NCBI GenBank assembly: GCA_036389795.1
Contig: DASVWD010000028.1
Location: 1-36,745, forward strand
Direction: 5' to 3'
Source of the DNA: Longimicrobium sp.
GTDB lineage: Bacteria; Gemmatimonadota; Gemmatimonadetes; Longimicrobiales; Longimicrobiaceae
Length of the DNA: 36,745 bases
Of this stretch, positions 16,123-23,750 are shown piece by piece (position 1 is the stretch's first letter; the number at the start of each line of letters is the position of its first letter). The position numbers and the translations under genes are program-made. Below the pieces are notes generated by a model that had not been told where the DNA came from, made no database searches, and was given only the letters and a program-made list of their open reading frames with translations.

Positions 16123-16171
16123 CGTAGAGCGGGCGCTCTATCGCGTGGCGGCTCGCCTCTACCCGGCTCCC
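16123..16171. promoter_or_regulatory. Orphan activator-site cluster before LanM-2
   Basis: GTAGAG, N6, CTCTATC, G, CGTGGCG, followed 5 nt on by CCTCTACCCGGCTCC. The half-sites match the family, but I find no GG-N10-GC promoter at the expected distance on either strand. The LanM-2 ATG is only 32 nt away. It may be a remnant of a lost precursor unit or a distal site. Nothing else is recognised in 15813-16202. Confidence 0.45.
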
Positions 16172-16202
16172 GCGTTTCTCCCGTCCACCCCCGCGCATCC
16201 GC

Positions 16203-19200
16203 ATGCCGAGCACCTCCCCGACCCGTGCCCGCCGCTCCCGCCGCCCCCTCTCGCGCGCAGAGCTGGTGCGCATCGTGGAGCGCGCCGCCACCTTCGGCGA
16301 GCGGCTGGGCGGCGCCTTCGCTCCCGACGCCGACGCCGATCCCGCCGTCGCGCGGGCGCGGCTGGAGCGCTGGCGCCAGCTGGTGGCGCGCGGCGACGCG
16401 GAGCGCTTCGCGCGGCGGCTGGCGTGGGACGGGCTGGACGAGGCCGCCGCGCTCCGCGGCGTGGGCGAGGTGCGGCTGGCCCGCGGCGCGCGGCTCCCGG
16501 CCTGGGCGGCCGTGGTGGGCGAGGCGTCCGCGGCCGCGCCCGCCCTCACCCCCGCCGCGCTCGCGGCCGAGCCGCTGCTGGAGGTGGAGCCGCGCCTGCC
16601 GTTCGGCGAGCTGGCGCTCCCCTTCGTGCTGGCCGGGCGCCGGCGGCTCGCGGCGGCCGCCGGGGTCCACCACGCGCTCCTGGAGGCGCGGGCTCACCTG
16701 CAGTTCGAGCGCGCGCTCCTGCGCGCCCTGGCCGACTACGCCGAGCGCGCGCTGCACGCCGCCCGCGCCGCCTGGCGCGGCGGGCGCGGCGAGGCCGACG
16801 GCGCGCCCGAGGCGTTCGTGGCGGCCGCGCTGGCCGGCGGCCTGCGCGAGGTGTTCGGGCGCTACCCCGTGCTGGCGCGCCTGCTGGCGGAGCGGACGCT
16901 CGCCTGGGTGGAGGCCGCCGCCGAGCTGCTCGCCCGCCTGACGGCCGACCGCGGCGCGCTCGCCGCGGCCTTCGGCGGCGGCGGCGACCCCGGCCCGGTG
17001 GCGGACGCGCGGGCCGGGCTCTCGGACCCGCACGCCGGGGGGCGCACGGTGGCGATCCTGCGCTTCGCGTGCGGGACCACCGCGGTCTACAAGCCCCGCC
17101 CGCTCGCGGCGGAGCGCGCCTTCGCGGCGCTGGTGGACTGGCTGAACGCCGCGGGAGGGGAGCCGGCGCTCCGGCCGCTCCGGGTGCTGGACCGCGGCGG
17201 CTACGGGTGGACGGAGTACGTGGCGCACGCCGACTGCGCCGACCCGGCGGCGGTGGAGCGGCACCGCGTGCGCGCGGGGAAGCTGCTCTGCCTGATGTAC
17301 CTGCTCTCCGGCCAGGACCTGCACCACGAGAACCTGATCGCCGTCGGGGAGCACCCGGTGCTCATCGACCTGGAGGTGCTGCTGCGCGCCGCCACCCGCG
17401 ACGAGGGGGTGGGCGAGCCCGTGCAGGCCCGCTTCTGGGACGGGATGCAGCACTCCGTGATGGCCGCCGGGCTCCTCCCGCAGCTCCACGGCCGTCCGGA
17501 CGGCTCCACCTTCGCCGGGGGCGGCTTCGTCGCCAGCGACCTGGACCCGGGCCGCGCGAACGTCGCCACCCTGGCCGGCGCGCCCGCCCCCGGCGACCCC
17601 GCCGCCCCGGTGGAGCGCGGCTTCCGCGACATGTTCCGCACCCTGCAGAAGAGGCGCGCCGAGCTGCTGGCGCCCGGCGGGCCGCTGGAGGCGTTCCGCG
17701 CCAACCGGGTGCGGGTGATCCTGCGCTCCACCTCCGTCTACGGCTCGCTCCTGCAGCGCACGCTCACCCCGCGCTTCCTGGAGTGCGGCGTGGAGCGCAG
17801 CGTGGAGATCGACGTCCTGGTGCGCCCCGCGCTGCGCCGGCCCGAGCGGCCCCGGCTGTGGCCCGCCTTCCGCGACGAGGCGGCCGCCCTGCACGGCATG
17901 GACGTTCCGTCGTTCCACATGGGGGTCGGCGCCACCGCGCTCCCCACCGCCGCCGGCGAGGTCCCCGACTTCGCGGAGGAGCCGGGGCTCGCGCGCGCGG
18001 CCGCCCGGCTGGCGGCCCTCGACGCGGCCGAGCGGGAGCGCCAGGCGCACTGCGTCCGGGTGGCCTTCACCGGGCACCGGCTGCGGCGGGAGTGGGCCGA
18101 GCGCGCCCGCGCGGCCGGCGCCGCGCCGAGCGCGCCCGCAGCGGAGGCGCTCGGCGCGGCCCGCGAGGTCGCGCGCTGGCTGGAGTCGCTGGCGGTGCGC
18201 GGCGCGGGCGGCCCCGCCTGGCTGGCGCTGCACGACGGGGCCGCGGAGCTCGTCGGCCCCGGGCTGGCGCACGGCCGCGCCGGGATCGGGCTCTTCCTGG
18301 CCGCGCTGGCGGCGGTGGGCGGCGAGGCGCGCCACCGCCGCCTGGCGCTCGAGACGCTGGCCCCGCTCGCCGCCGCGGCGGGCGACCCCCGCGCCCTGGC
18401 GCGGCTCAGGGCGAAGCTCGGCCTGGGCGCCGCGGCGGGGATCGGCGGGGTCGCGTACGGGCTGCTCCGGGCGGGGACGCTCCTGGACGAGCCGCCGCTG
18501 GTGGAGGCCGCCCGGCGCGCCGCGGCCGCCGTGACCCGGCGGGCTGCCGCCGCCGCGGGCGAGCCGGACGTCTTCTCGGGCGCGGCCGGCGCGCTGCTGG
18601 CGCTCCTGGCGGTGCACGAGGCCACCGGCGACGCCCTGGCGCTGGAGCGGGCCGGCGACTGCGCGCGGCGCCTGCTGGCGGCCCGCGCGGCCGACCCGGC
18701 GACCGGGCTGCGCGCCTGGCCGCGCGCGGACGGACGGCTGGGGACGGGCTTCGGCCACGGCGCGGCGGGGATCGCGTACGCGCTGCTGCGGCTGCACGGG
18801 CACACGGCAGAGCCGGCCCTGGCCGAGGCGGCGGCCGAGGCGCACGCGTTCGAGGCCACGCTCTACCGGGAGGAGCTGGGGAACTGGCTGGACCACGCCG
18901 GGCAGCGCGGCGCCGCGCCCGCCGCCGACCTCCTCTGCGCCTGGTGCCACGGCGCCGCGGGGGTGGGACTGGGCCGCGCCGCCGCGCCGGGCGCGCTCGC
19001 CGGCCCGGGCGCGCGGGCGGACCTGGAGCGCGCGCTCGCCGCCGCCGCTCGGGCGAAGCCCGGCGGCCCCGCCACCCTCTGCTGCGGCGGCATGGGGCGC
19101 GCCGAGCTCCTGCTCTCGGCCGGACGGGCGCTCGGGCGCCCCGAGCTGGCGGAGCGCGCGCGCGAGCTGGGGCGCGAGGTGGCGCAGGGGGCGGCGCGGC

Positions 19201-19334
19201 GGGGCACCTTCGGCCACGCCACGCTGGACAGCGCCTTCACGCCGGGGCTGTTCCAGGGCGCGTCCGGGATCGGGTACCAGCTCCTGCGCCTGCACCACCC
19301 CGACCGTCTCCCCTCCGTCCTGCTCTGGGAGTAG
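16203..19334 (+). CDS. lanM: LanM-type lanthipeptide synthetase 2, intact cyclase
   Basis: 1043 aa from the first ATG at 16203; no good ribosome site is visible, so the true start may differ slightly. Dehydratase motifs are intact: YKPRPLAAE (Tyr296-Lys297), DLHHEN (Asp372, His374, Asn377), IDLEVL, and VRVILRSTSVY. Cyclase motifs are intact: GFGHGAAG (about 849), AWCHGAAG (Cys915) and LCCGGMG (Cys960-Cys961). The CCG form gives three cysteine zinc ligands instead of Cys-Cys-His, as in the ProcM-like group known for handling many different precursors. That suits a locus with numerous unlike cores. The fully functional site contrasts with LanM-1. It is flanked by precursors C1/C2 (minus) and D1-D3 (plus). 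Confidence 0.93.
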   Translation: MPSTSPTRARRSRRPLSRAELVRIVERAATFGERLGGAFAPDADADPAVARARLERWRQLVARGDAERFARRLAWDGLDEAAALRGVGEVRLARGARLPAWAAVVGEASAAAPALTPAALAAEPLLEVEPRLPFGELALPFVLAGRRRLAAAAGVHHALLEARAHLQFERALLRALADYAERALHAARAAWRGGRGEADGAPEAFVAAALAGGLREVFGRYPVLARLLAERTLAWVEAAAELLARLTADRGALAAAFGGGGDPGPVADARAGLSDPHAGGRTVAILRFACGTTAVYKPRPLAAERAFAALVDWLNAAGGEPALRPLRVLDRGGYGWTEYVAHADCADPAAVERHRVRAGKLLCLMYLLSGQDLHHENLIAVGEHPVLIDLEVLLRAATRDEGVGEPVQARFWDGMQHSVMAAGLLPQLHGRPDGSTFAGGGFVASDLDPGRANVATLAGAPAPGDPAAPVERGFRDMFRTLQKRRAELLAPGGPLEAFRANRVRVILRSTSVYGSLLQRTLTPRFLECGVERSVEIDVLVRPALRRPERPRLWPAFRDEAAALHGMDVPSFHMGVGATALPTAAGEVPDFAEEPGLARAAARLAALDAAERERQAHCVRVAFTGHRLRREWAERARAAGAAPSAPAAEALGAAREVARWLESLAVRGAGGPAWLALHDGAAELVGPGLAHGRAGIGLFLAALAAVGGEARHRRLALETLAPLAAAAGDPRALARLRAKLGLGAAAGIGGVAYGLLRAGTLLDEPPLVEAARRAAAAVTRRAAAAAGEPDVFSGAAGALLALLAVHEATGDALALERAGDCARRLLAARAADPATGLRAWPRADGRLGTGFGHGAAGIAYALLRLHGHTAEPALAEAAAEAHAFEATLYREELGNWLDHAGQRGAAPAADLLCAWCHGAAGVGLGRAAAPGALAGPGARADLERALAAAARAKPGGPATLCCGGMGRAELLLSAGRALGRPELAERARELGREVAQGAARRGTFGHATLDSAFTPGLFQGASGIGYQLLRLHHPDRLPSVLLWE

Positions 19335-19393
19335 CGCCGCCGCCGGGCCTCGTCCCGGCGCCAGGATCGGATGACGGGTCGGGATCCCGCGGA

Positions 19394-19441
19394 GACACGG
19401 AGGAACGGAGGACCCCCGCGAGTCCTCCGTTCCTCCGCGTC
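19394..19441. repeat. Palindromic dispersed repeat after LanM-2
   Basis: GACACGGAGGAACGGAGGAC (19394-19413) pairs with GTCCTCCGTTCCTCCGCGTC (19422-19441), 19 of 20 positions, 8-nt spacer. It is the same GAGG/CGGAG palindrome style as the other copies and lies 60 nt past the LanM-2 stop; it could double as its terminator. Confidence 0.65.
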
Positions 19442-19549
19442 TGCGTTGAGAAGCTCCGATGCTCTACCTCGAACGACTCTCCGCGGGCCCGGGCGGGACC
19501 GGATCGGGCGCGGCGGGCTCGGCCGGGGCCCGCCGAAACCGCCCCGGCA

Positions 19550-19576
19550 ATGGAGCGGCGGCTCTATCGCGTGGAG
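19550..19576 (+). promoter_or_regulatory. Upstream activator site 5
   Basis: TGGAG, N6, CTCTATC, G, CGTGGAG; centre 19569, 93 nt before the -24 G at 19662. Confidence 0.65.
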
Positions 19577-19660
19577 CCCCGGCTCCAGGCCGGGCTCCGG
19601 CCGTGGGTGACGTGATCCGCCAAGTGACGCGCCGATAAATACTTACGGATCTGCCGCCCG

Positions 19661-19677
19661 TGGTATCGCCGTTGCTT
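19661..19677 (+). promoter_or_regulatory. Sigma-54 -24/-12 promoter 5
   Basis: TGGTATCGCCGTTGCTT, GG at 19662-19663, GC at 19674-19675. ACTTACG at 19641-19647 starts 21 nt upstream of the -24 G. Predicted start about 19687, 36 nt before the D1 ATG. Confidence 0.75.
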
Positions 19678-19722
19678 TGTCCCGACGCAGCCGAAACCCC
19701 ATCCCCCACCCCCGGAGGAACC

Positions 19723-19875
19723 ATGTCGGAGCACGAGAAGAACGTTCGCGGCGAGGAGCCGGAGTTGAGCGACGAGGCGCTGGAGCAGGTCGCCGGCGGC
19801 TGCGAGATCGACAGCCAGCTCCACGATCCGTTCACGCAGATGACCATCCCCACGCAGGACACTTTCTGCCGGTAA
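19723..19875 (+). CDS. RiPP precursor D1
   Basis: 50 aa. Leader MSEHEKNVRGEEPELSDEAL then EQVAGG; core CEIDSQLHDPFTQMTIPTQD then TFCR. Cys is the first and near-last core residue, with Ser and four Thr between, a layout that would allow a large thioether macrocycle. GGAGGAACC precedes the ATG. First of three tandem paralogues sharing VRGEEPEL[SN]D[ED]ALEQVAGGC. Confidence 0.88.
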   Translation: MSEHEKNVRGEEPELSDEALEQVAGGCEIDSQLHDPFTQMTIPTQDTFCR

Positions 19876-19979
19876 GCCGCGGCGGCCGCAGCGCGGCCCC
19901 GCTCCCCACGGGCGACGGTTTCCCTCCGCGCCCATCGACCCGCCGGGGCGCCGCCCCGGCCCGCCCACGGAGCCGAGAC

Positions 19980-20162
19980 ATGTCCGAGAACGAGAAGAAC
20001 GCCCCCGAGGTTCGCGGCGAGGAGCCGGAGCTGAACGACGAGGCGCTGGAGCAGGTCGCCGGCGGCTGTCAGATCGACAGCCAGCTCTACGACACCGGCT
20101 GCTTCACCCTGCCGATGACCATCCCGACGGACTATCCGTGGGACATCCCCTGCGAGAGCTGA
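19980..20162 (+). CDS. RiPP precursor D2
   Basis: 60 aa from ATG 19980 (GGAG 9 nt upstream). The leader ends ELNDEALEQVAGG. The core CQIDSQLYDTGCFTLPMTIP then TDYPWDIPCES has three Cys with Ser/Thr between them. It keeps the C-x-I-D-S-Q-L and MTIPT elements of D1 and the DTGC of precursor A2. Of the D group it has the best lanthipeptide composition. Confidence 0.88.
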   Translation: MSENEKNAPEVRGEEPELNDEALEQVAGGCQIDSQLYDTGCFTLPMTIPTDYPWDIPCES

Positions 20163-20223
20163 GCGGGCGAGACCGCGCCCGGAGCCCGGCCTTCGCGGGC
20201 CCCCGGGCCTGACCACACGCTGC

Positions 20224-20247
20224 GCCCGGGCCGTCCGCGGCCCGGGC
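20224..20247 (+). terminator. Hairpin between D2 and D3
   Basis: GCCCGGGCCG and CGGCCCGGGC, a perfect 10-bp stem with loop TCCG, 60 nt past D2 and 26 nt before the D3 start. It probably attenuates D3 or stabilises upstream mRNA rather than ending transcription, as D3 has no promoter of its own. Confidence 0.45.
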
Positions 20248-20272
20248 ACCCCCACAACCGATGGAGACGACG

Positions 20273-20437
20273 ATGTCCGACCAGGAGAAGAGCCAGCCCA
20301 ACGTCCGCGGCGAGGAGCCCGAGCTGAACGACGACGCGCTCGAGCAGGTCGCCGGCGGCTGCCAGGTGAACAGCGAGCTGCAGGACACCTTCGGCCCGCC
20401 GCCGTTCTACCCCGTGCTCGACAGCGGCATCGCCTGA
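20273..20437 (+). CDS. RiPP precursor D3
   Basis: 54 aa. Start MSDQEKSQPNVRGEEPELND; leader ends ALEQVAGG; core CQVNSELQDTFGPPPFYPVL then DSGIA. One Cys directly after GG, as in D1 and D2. An in-frame ATG lies four codons upstream (20261), but its GGAG is well placed as ribosome site for 20273 and sisters start MS. Third in the D1-D3 tandem. Confidence 0.86.
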   Translation: MSDQEKSQPNVRGEEPELNDDALEQVAGGCQVNSELQDTFGPPPFYPVLDSGIA

Positions 20438-20580
20438 GCCGCCTCCCGCGGCCGCAGGCTCCCCGCACGCGCCGGGCGTGGCTCACAGCCGCCCCGGCGC
20501 CGCTGCTTTCCCCCGGTTCCTTCCCCGCCCCGATCACCCGCCGACCTTCCCGGCCGCTCCGGTTCCAAACAGAAGAGATC

Positions 20581-20819
20581 GACCTCACGCAGAGGCCCGG
20601 AGACGCGGAGAAGAACTCATACCACGTTTCGGAGCATCGTTCTGGTTCCAAACAGAACAGCAACAGATTGGAATCACACAGAGAAACAGAGGAACAGAGA
20701 AACCGAAGTCCTCTGTTTCTCCGTTTCTCTGTGTGAGGCCTTTCAGGACCTATTCCCGAACGATGCTCTGCAAGGTGGTATCAGGCTTTCTCGGCGTCTC
20801 TGCGTCTCTGCGTGAGGTC
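20581..20819. repeat. Nested palindromic MITE-like element (full copy)
   Basis: Three nested inverted repeats. Outer arms: GACCTCACGCAGAGGCCCGG against the 3' end GTCTCTGCGTCTCTGCGTGAGGTC (imperfect). Middle arms: ATACCACGTTTCGGAGCATC at 20619 against GATGCTCTGCAAGGTGGTAT ending 20781. Inner arms: CACACAGAGAAACAGAGGAA at about 20674 against CTGTTTCTCCGTTTCTCTGT ending near 20736. No ORF. Other copies in the window hold one palindrome plus one middle arm. Confidence 0.75.
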
Positions 20820-21149
20820 TTCAGAGCTTTTTACCCGGTCGTCGGTGTCAGGCGCCGTCCGCCGCAACGCCGCGTCAGCGCTCGGCCGACCGGGCCCGGC
20901 CCCGGTAGCCGCGAGAGGTTGGCGGCGTGTACAGCCGGCGCTCGCCCGCCGCGCTGCCGGCGTGGTCGAGCGGTCGTGGGCGGGAGCCGGAGGACTCCGG
21001 CGGGAGCCGCGGGTGCAGAGCAGCGGCGCCGTGAAGCCCGTGCAGCACCGGCTCGAGAAGGATCGCTCGGACGTGGCCGCGCTCTTCCGGCGGCGTTCTG
21101 CGGCTCCATCGGCGGGCGGAGCCCGGCGGCGGTGCCGGAAAAACGCGCA
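20820..21149. other. Intergenic stretch without recognisable gene
   Basis: 330 nt of Arg/Pro/Ala-coding readings in several frames, none with a start signal or recognisable family. No repeat found beyond the element ending at 20819. Confidence 0.4.
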
Positions 21150-21184
21150 GGGCGGGAGGAGGCCGCGAAGGCCTCCTCCCGCCC
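21150..21184 (-). terminator. Intrinsic terminator of the E1 precursor
   Basis: GGGCGGGAGGAGGCC and GGCCTCCTCCCGCCC form a perfect 15-bp stem with a 5-nt loop. On the minus strand it is followed within 10 nt by TTTTT. A second hairpin (21253-21291, CCGGACCGGACC with GGTCTGGTCCGG) lies closer to the E1 stop. Confidence 0.65.
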
Positions 21185-21304
21185 CGGAGCCGCCCGGGCG
21201 GGCGCCCCCGTCCGCCCCCCCGGAACTTCCCTCGGGGTGAGCAGGATCCCGCCCGGACCGGACCGCTCCGGCCCGGAGGGGTCTGGTCCGGAACGGGTGT
21301 CGAC

Positions 21305-21484
21305 TTACTGCTGGATCATCCCGCCGCTCGCGGCCTGCACGAGCTGCTGGCCCGCCTTGTTGATCTGCTCTGCGCACCAGTCGATGGCGTCGCTGATGAT
21401 GCCGTCGCCGCCGGACACGGCCTCGAGCTGGGTCTCGTCCAGCTCGTCGCCCGCCTGCGCCTCGATCTGCTCTTTCTCCGACAT
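21305..21484 (-). CDS. RiPP precursor E1
   Basis: 59 aa from ATG 21482-21484, with AGGAGG 6 nt upstream. Leader MSEKEQIEAQAGDELDETQL then EAVSGG. The 33-residue core begins DGIISDAIDWCAEQINKAGQ and continues QLVQAASGGMIQQ: an amphipathic helix-like stretch with one Cys, two Ser and no Thr. It resembles C2 more than the Pro-rich A/D cores. It has its own sigma-54 promoter, divergent from that of precursor E2. Confidence 0.85.
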   Translation of the reverse strand: MSEKEQIEAQAGDELDETQLEAVSGGDGIISDAIDWCAEQINKAGQQLVQAASGGMIQQ

Positions 21485-21566
21485 GGGAGCCTCCTGGGGT
21501 GGGGTGGCCGGACGGGACCGCCCAGCCGGGGGTGGCCGCACGGAGCGGCCGAACGGCCCGGTGGGA

Positions 21567-21583
21567 ACGCACCGGCCGTGCCC
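21567..21583 (-). promoter_or_regulatory. Sigma-54 -24/-12 promoter 6
   Basis: Minus strand reads GGGCACGGCCGGTGCGT, GG at 21582-21581, GC at 21570-21569. A GTTTGCG box starts at 21603, 21 nt before the -24 G. Predicted start about 21557, 73 nt before the E1 ATG. Confidence 0.65.
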
Positions 21584-21655
21584 GCCCGCCCGATCTCGCA
21601 AACCCATACGATGCAAACACTTGCGCCATGCTCCGGCGCGGCTCGCCGCGGCCCG

Positions 21656-21705
21656 GGTAGAGCGGAGGCTCTACATCCTGTCCGCGCGGCTCTACCCGGG
21701 AGCGC
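21656..21705 (-). promoter_or_regulatory. Upstream activator site 6, extended
   Basis: Plus-strand order GGTAGAG, N6, CTCTACA; 16 nt later CTCTACC-C-GGGAGCG. Pseudo-dyads fall at 73 and 94 nt from the -24 G at 21582. The outer site may be shared with the divergent E2 unit. Confidence 0.6.
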
Positions 21706-21790
21706 CGGCGGAGAGGGTTGCCGCGCCCTCCCGCCGATGCGGAACGTTCCGCGCCTCGCGGATCGAGGCGCCCCCGGGCGCCCCCGCGCA

Positions 21791-21817
21791 ATGGAGCGCC
21801 GGCTCTACCGGATGGAG
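21791..21817 (+). promoter_or_regulatory. Upstream activator site 7
   Basis: TGGAG, N6, CTCTACC, G, GATGGAG; centre 21810, 94 nt before the -24 G at 21904. Confidence 0.65.
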
Positions 21818-21902
21818 CCGGGGCTCCACCCGGGGGGAGGCCCGTTGGCGCCACCATCCCGCAACCCGCATCGGAAAAAGGAGTTGTGGCGTCCTCCCGG
21901 CG

Positions 21903-21919
21903 CGGTATCCGGGTTGCCT
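21903..21919 (+). promoter_or_regulatory. Sigma-54 -24/-12 promoter 7
   Basis: CGGTATCCGGGTTGCCT, GG at 21904-21905, GC at 21916-21917. The upstream box is weak here (GTTGTGG at 21883). Predicted start about 21929, 61 nt before the E2 ATG. Confidence 0.65.
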
Positions 21920-21989
21920 CTCCCCCGGGCCGGATCGCAGCGCGGCGCCCCCGGGCGGCCGCATCCCCCTTTCCCGATTGGAGCCCCCC

Positions 21990-22166
21990 ATGTTCGAGAT
22001 CGAGACCCAGGAGTTCGTCGCCCGCGGCGAGGAGCCGGAGCTGAGCGACGAGGCGCTGGAGGAAGTGGCCGGCGGCGGCCTGTGCAGCATCGACGGCTGC
22101 CAGACCGTCGACTTCTGCGACACCCTGGGCACTCCTCCGACCTTCCCGACCGACGGCGGCTTCTGA
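21990..22166 (+). CDS. RiPP precursor E2
   Basis: 58 aa, start MFEIETQEFVARGEEPELSD; leader ends EALEEVAGG. The core GLCSIDGCQTVDFCDTLGTP then PTFPTDGGF carries three Cys with Ser/Thr between them, and the PTFP end of A3. TTGGAG precedes the ATG. The leader shares RGEEPELSDEALE with D1, so the D group and E2 are close relatives. Followed 97 nt later by the unknown 368-aa gene, with GC hairpin sequence between. Confidence 0.87.
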   Translation: MFEIETQEFVARGEEPELSDEALEEVAGGGLCSIDGCQTVDFCDTLGTPPTFPTDGGF

Positions 22167-22263
22167 GCCGCCCCGCGCGGGCCGGAGCGCGCCGGGCGCC
22201 ACCCTGCCCGGCGCCGCCCGCCCCGTCCGGCGGCGGCGCCGCACCGCCCCACCGACGCGACCG

Positions 22264-23370
22264 ATGATCTCGCTGGCCGACACCTTGGACACGCTCTCGG
22301 CCCACTTCCCCGCCGCGCTGCTGCCGCCGGAGGAGTACGCGGCCGCGCGCGCGGCGGCCGCCGCGCTCCCGGCCGCGCTCACCCGCTGGACCTACCTGGA
22401 GTGCCGCCTCGGCGGCCGCCCCGCCCCCGTCGACGTGATCGTCGAGGTCGACGCCGCGGGGCGCGAGATCATCACCGGCGCCAACCCCGCGCTGGCGCTC
22501 CCCCCCGGCCTGGCCGCCGCCCCCGCGTGGGAGCGGGTGGCCGGGCTCTGCCGCCGCTGGGCCGACCCCGCCGACCCGCTGCACCCCTGGGTCGACTCGC
22601 TCTGGCTGGAGTTCGACGTGGACCCGCGCGCCGGGGGGGCGCCGCCGCTGCCCGGCGTGTTCGTGGCCTTCACCCCCGCCGCCTTCGGCACCGGCACGGC
22701 CGGCGAGCGGAGCGCGCGCACCGAGGCCGCGCTGGAGGCGCTCCTCGGAGGAGCGCTCGACCCCGCCCGGCGCGCCGCGCTCCGGCGCGTCTACCGCTGC
22801 CTCCCCGGGGGCGCCACCGTCCTCTACGCCGGCTGCCTCCTGCCGCGCGGCACCCGCGCGCTCAGGGTGTGCCCGGTGGAGGTGAGCGCGCGCGACCTCC
22901 CGGCCTTCCTGCGCGCCGCCGGCTGGCCGGGGCCGTACGCCCCCCTCGAGGCCGCGCTGGCACAGCTGAGCGCCGTGCGCGAGGGCGCCCCCGCGCGCGA
23001 CGCCGCGCTGGTGCACCTGGACCTGGACGCCGGCGGCGTCCTCGGCCGGCTGGGGCTGGAGTACGTCTTCGGCCGGCGCACGCAGGTGCGCGGGGAGATC
23101 TGCGAGGCCGCGTTCCTGGACCACCTGGTGGGCGCCGGCCTGTGCACGGCGCAGGAGCGCGACGCCATGGCCGCCTTCCCCGGCGCGGCGCGCGAGCAGC
23201 TCCCGCACGAGCTGTGGAAGAGCCTGGTGGTGCGGCGCGTCAACCACGTGAAGCTGGTGTTCGACGCCGGCCGCGTGGAAGCCAAGGCCTACCTCTGCCT
23301 GCACAACCGCTTCCTCCCCCGCCGCCCGGCCCCCTCCCCCGCCGCCGCGCCCGAGCTCGCCGCGGTCTGA
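22264..23370 (+). CDS. Unknown 368-aa protein behind precursor E2
   Basis: 368 aa, soluble, no signal peptide or membrane segment. Starts MISLADTLDTLSAHFPAALL. Distinctive stretches are WTYLECRLGGRPAPVDVIVE, HPWVDSLWLEFDVD, VFVAFTP, DAALVHLDLDAGG, GLEYVFGRR and HELWKSLVVRRVNHVKLVFD, the last followed by an AKAYLCLHNR end. I do not recognise the family and see no catalytic motif. It most likely shares the sigma-54 transcript of E2 and so may be a modifying, partner or immunity protein for it. Codon use equals the neighbours. Confidence 0.78.
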   Translation: MISLADTLDTLSAHFPAALLPPEEYAAARAAAAALPAALTRWTYLECRLGGRPAPVDVIVEVDAAGREIITGANPALALPPGLAAAPAWERVAGLCRRWADPADPLHPWVDSLWLEFDVDPRAGGAPPLPGVFVAFTPAAFGTGTAGERSARTEAALEALLGGALDPARRAALRRVYRCLPGGATVLYAGCLLPRGTRALRVCPVEVSARDLPAFLRAAGWPGPYAPLEAALAQLSAVREGAPARDAALVHLDLDAGGVLGRLGLEYVFGRRTQVRGEICEAAFLDHLVGAGLCTAQERDAMAAFPGAAREQLPHELWKSLVVRRVNHVKLVFDAGRVEAKAYLCLHNRFLPRRPAPSPAAAPELAAV

Positions 23371-23417
23371 TCCCCTCTGGCGGAGGATCGTCCGGAATCG
23401 AGATCCACCACCGAATG

Positions 23418-23488
23418 CCTCGCACGGATCGACCGGGTCAGCGGAGAACCGCGGGGTTCTCCGTCGACTGCGTCGATTCTGCGTGAGG
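23418..23488. repeat. Palindromic dispersed repeat after the unknown gene
   Basis: CCTCGCACGGATCGACCGGG at the left and CGACTGCGTCGATTCTGCGTGAGG at the right pair imperfectly. The inner part CGGAGAACC-GCG-GGTTCTCCG is a perfect 9-bp stem. Same CCTC-G-CA-CGGA ends as the copies at 9058 and 15277. Confidence 0.65.
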
Positions 23489-23569
23489 CCTTGCCGCTTC
23501 CGGCGCAGATGGCCCCGGCATGGCGCCGACACCCCTGTCGGCCCTCCGGATTGGAAGACCCGCGCGGCC

Positions 23570-23597
23570 CGTAGAGCCCCCGCTCTACCGGGTAGAG
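23570..23597 (+). promoter_or_regulatory. Upstream activator site 8
   Basis: GTAGAG, N6, CTCTACC, G, GGTAGAG: the most complete copy, all three half-sites perfect apart from the first base. Centre 23590, 93 nt before the -24 position at 23683. Confidence 0.75.
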
Positions 23598-23681
23598 CCG
23601 GGACGCCGCCAGCCCCGGCCCCGGCGCAGCGTCCAGCCCCACAAATCCATCCACGACAAACACTTGGAGAGACAGGCGCCC

Positions 23682-23698
23682 GTGCACGGCGCTTGCTT
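23682..23698 (+). promoter_or_regulatory. Sigma-54 -24/-12 promoter 8 (export operon)
   Basis: GTGCACGGCGCTTGCTT; TG at 23683-23684 replaces GG, GC at 23695-23696. ACTTGGA at 23662 starts 21 nt upstream. Predicted start about 23708, 43 nt before the first gene of the export operon. Confidence 0.7.
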
Positions 23699-23750
23699 TT
23701 CCCCGGGCCGACAGACGGTTCACCCCCACCCCCGGAGTCTGGAGCACCCG

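Noticed and set aside
20581-20819. CRISPR array
   Set aside because: Repeats are inverted and nested rather than direct with equal spacers, and no cas genes are present.
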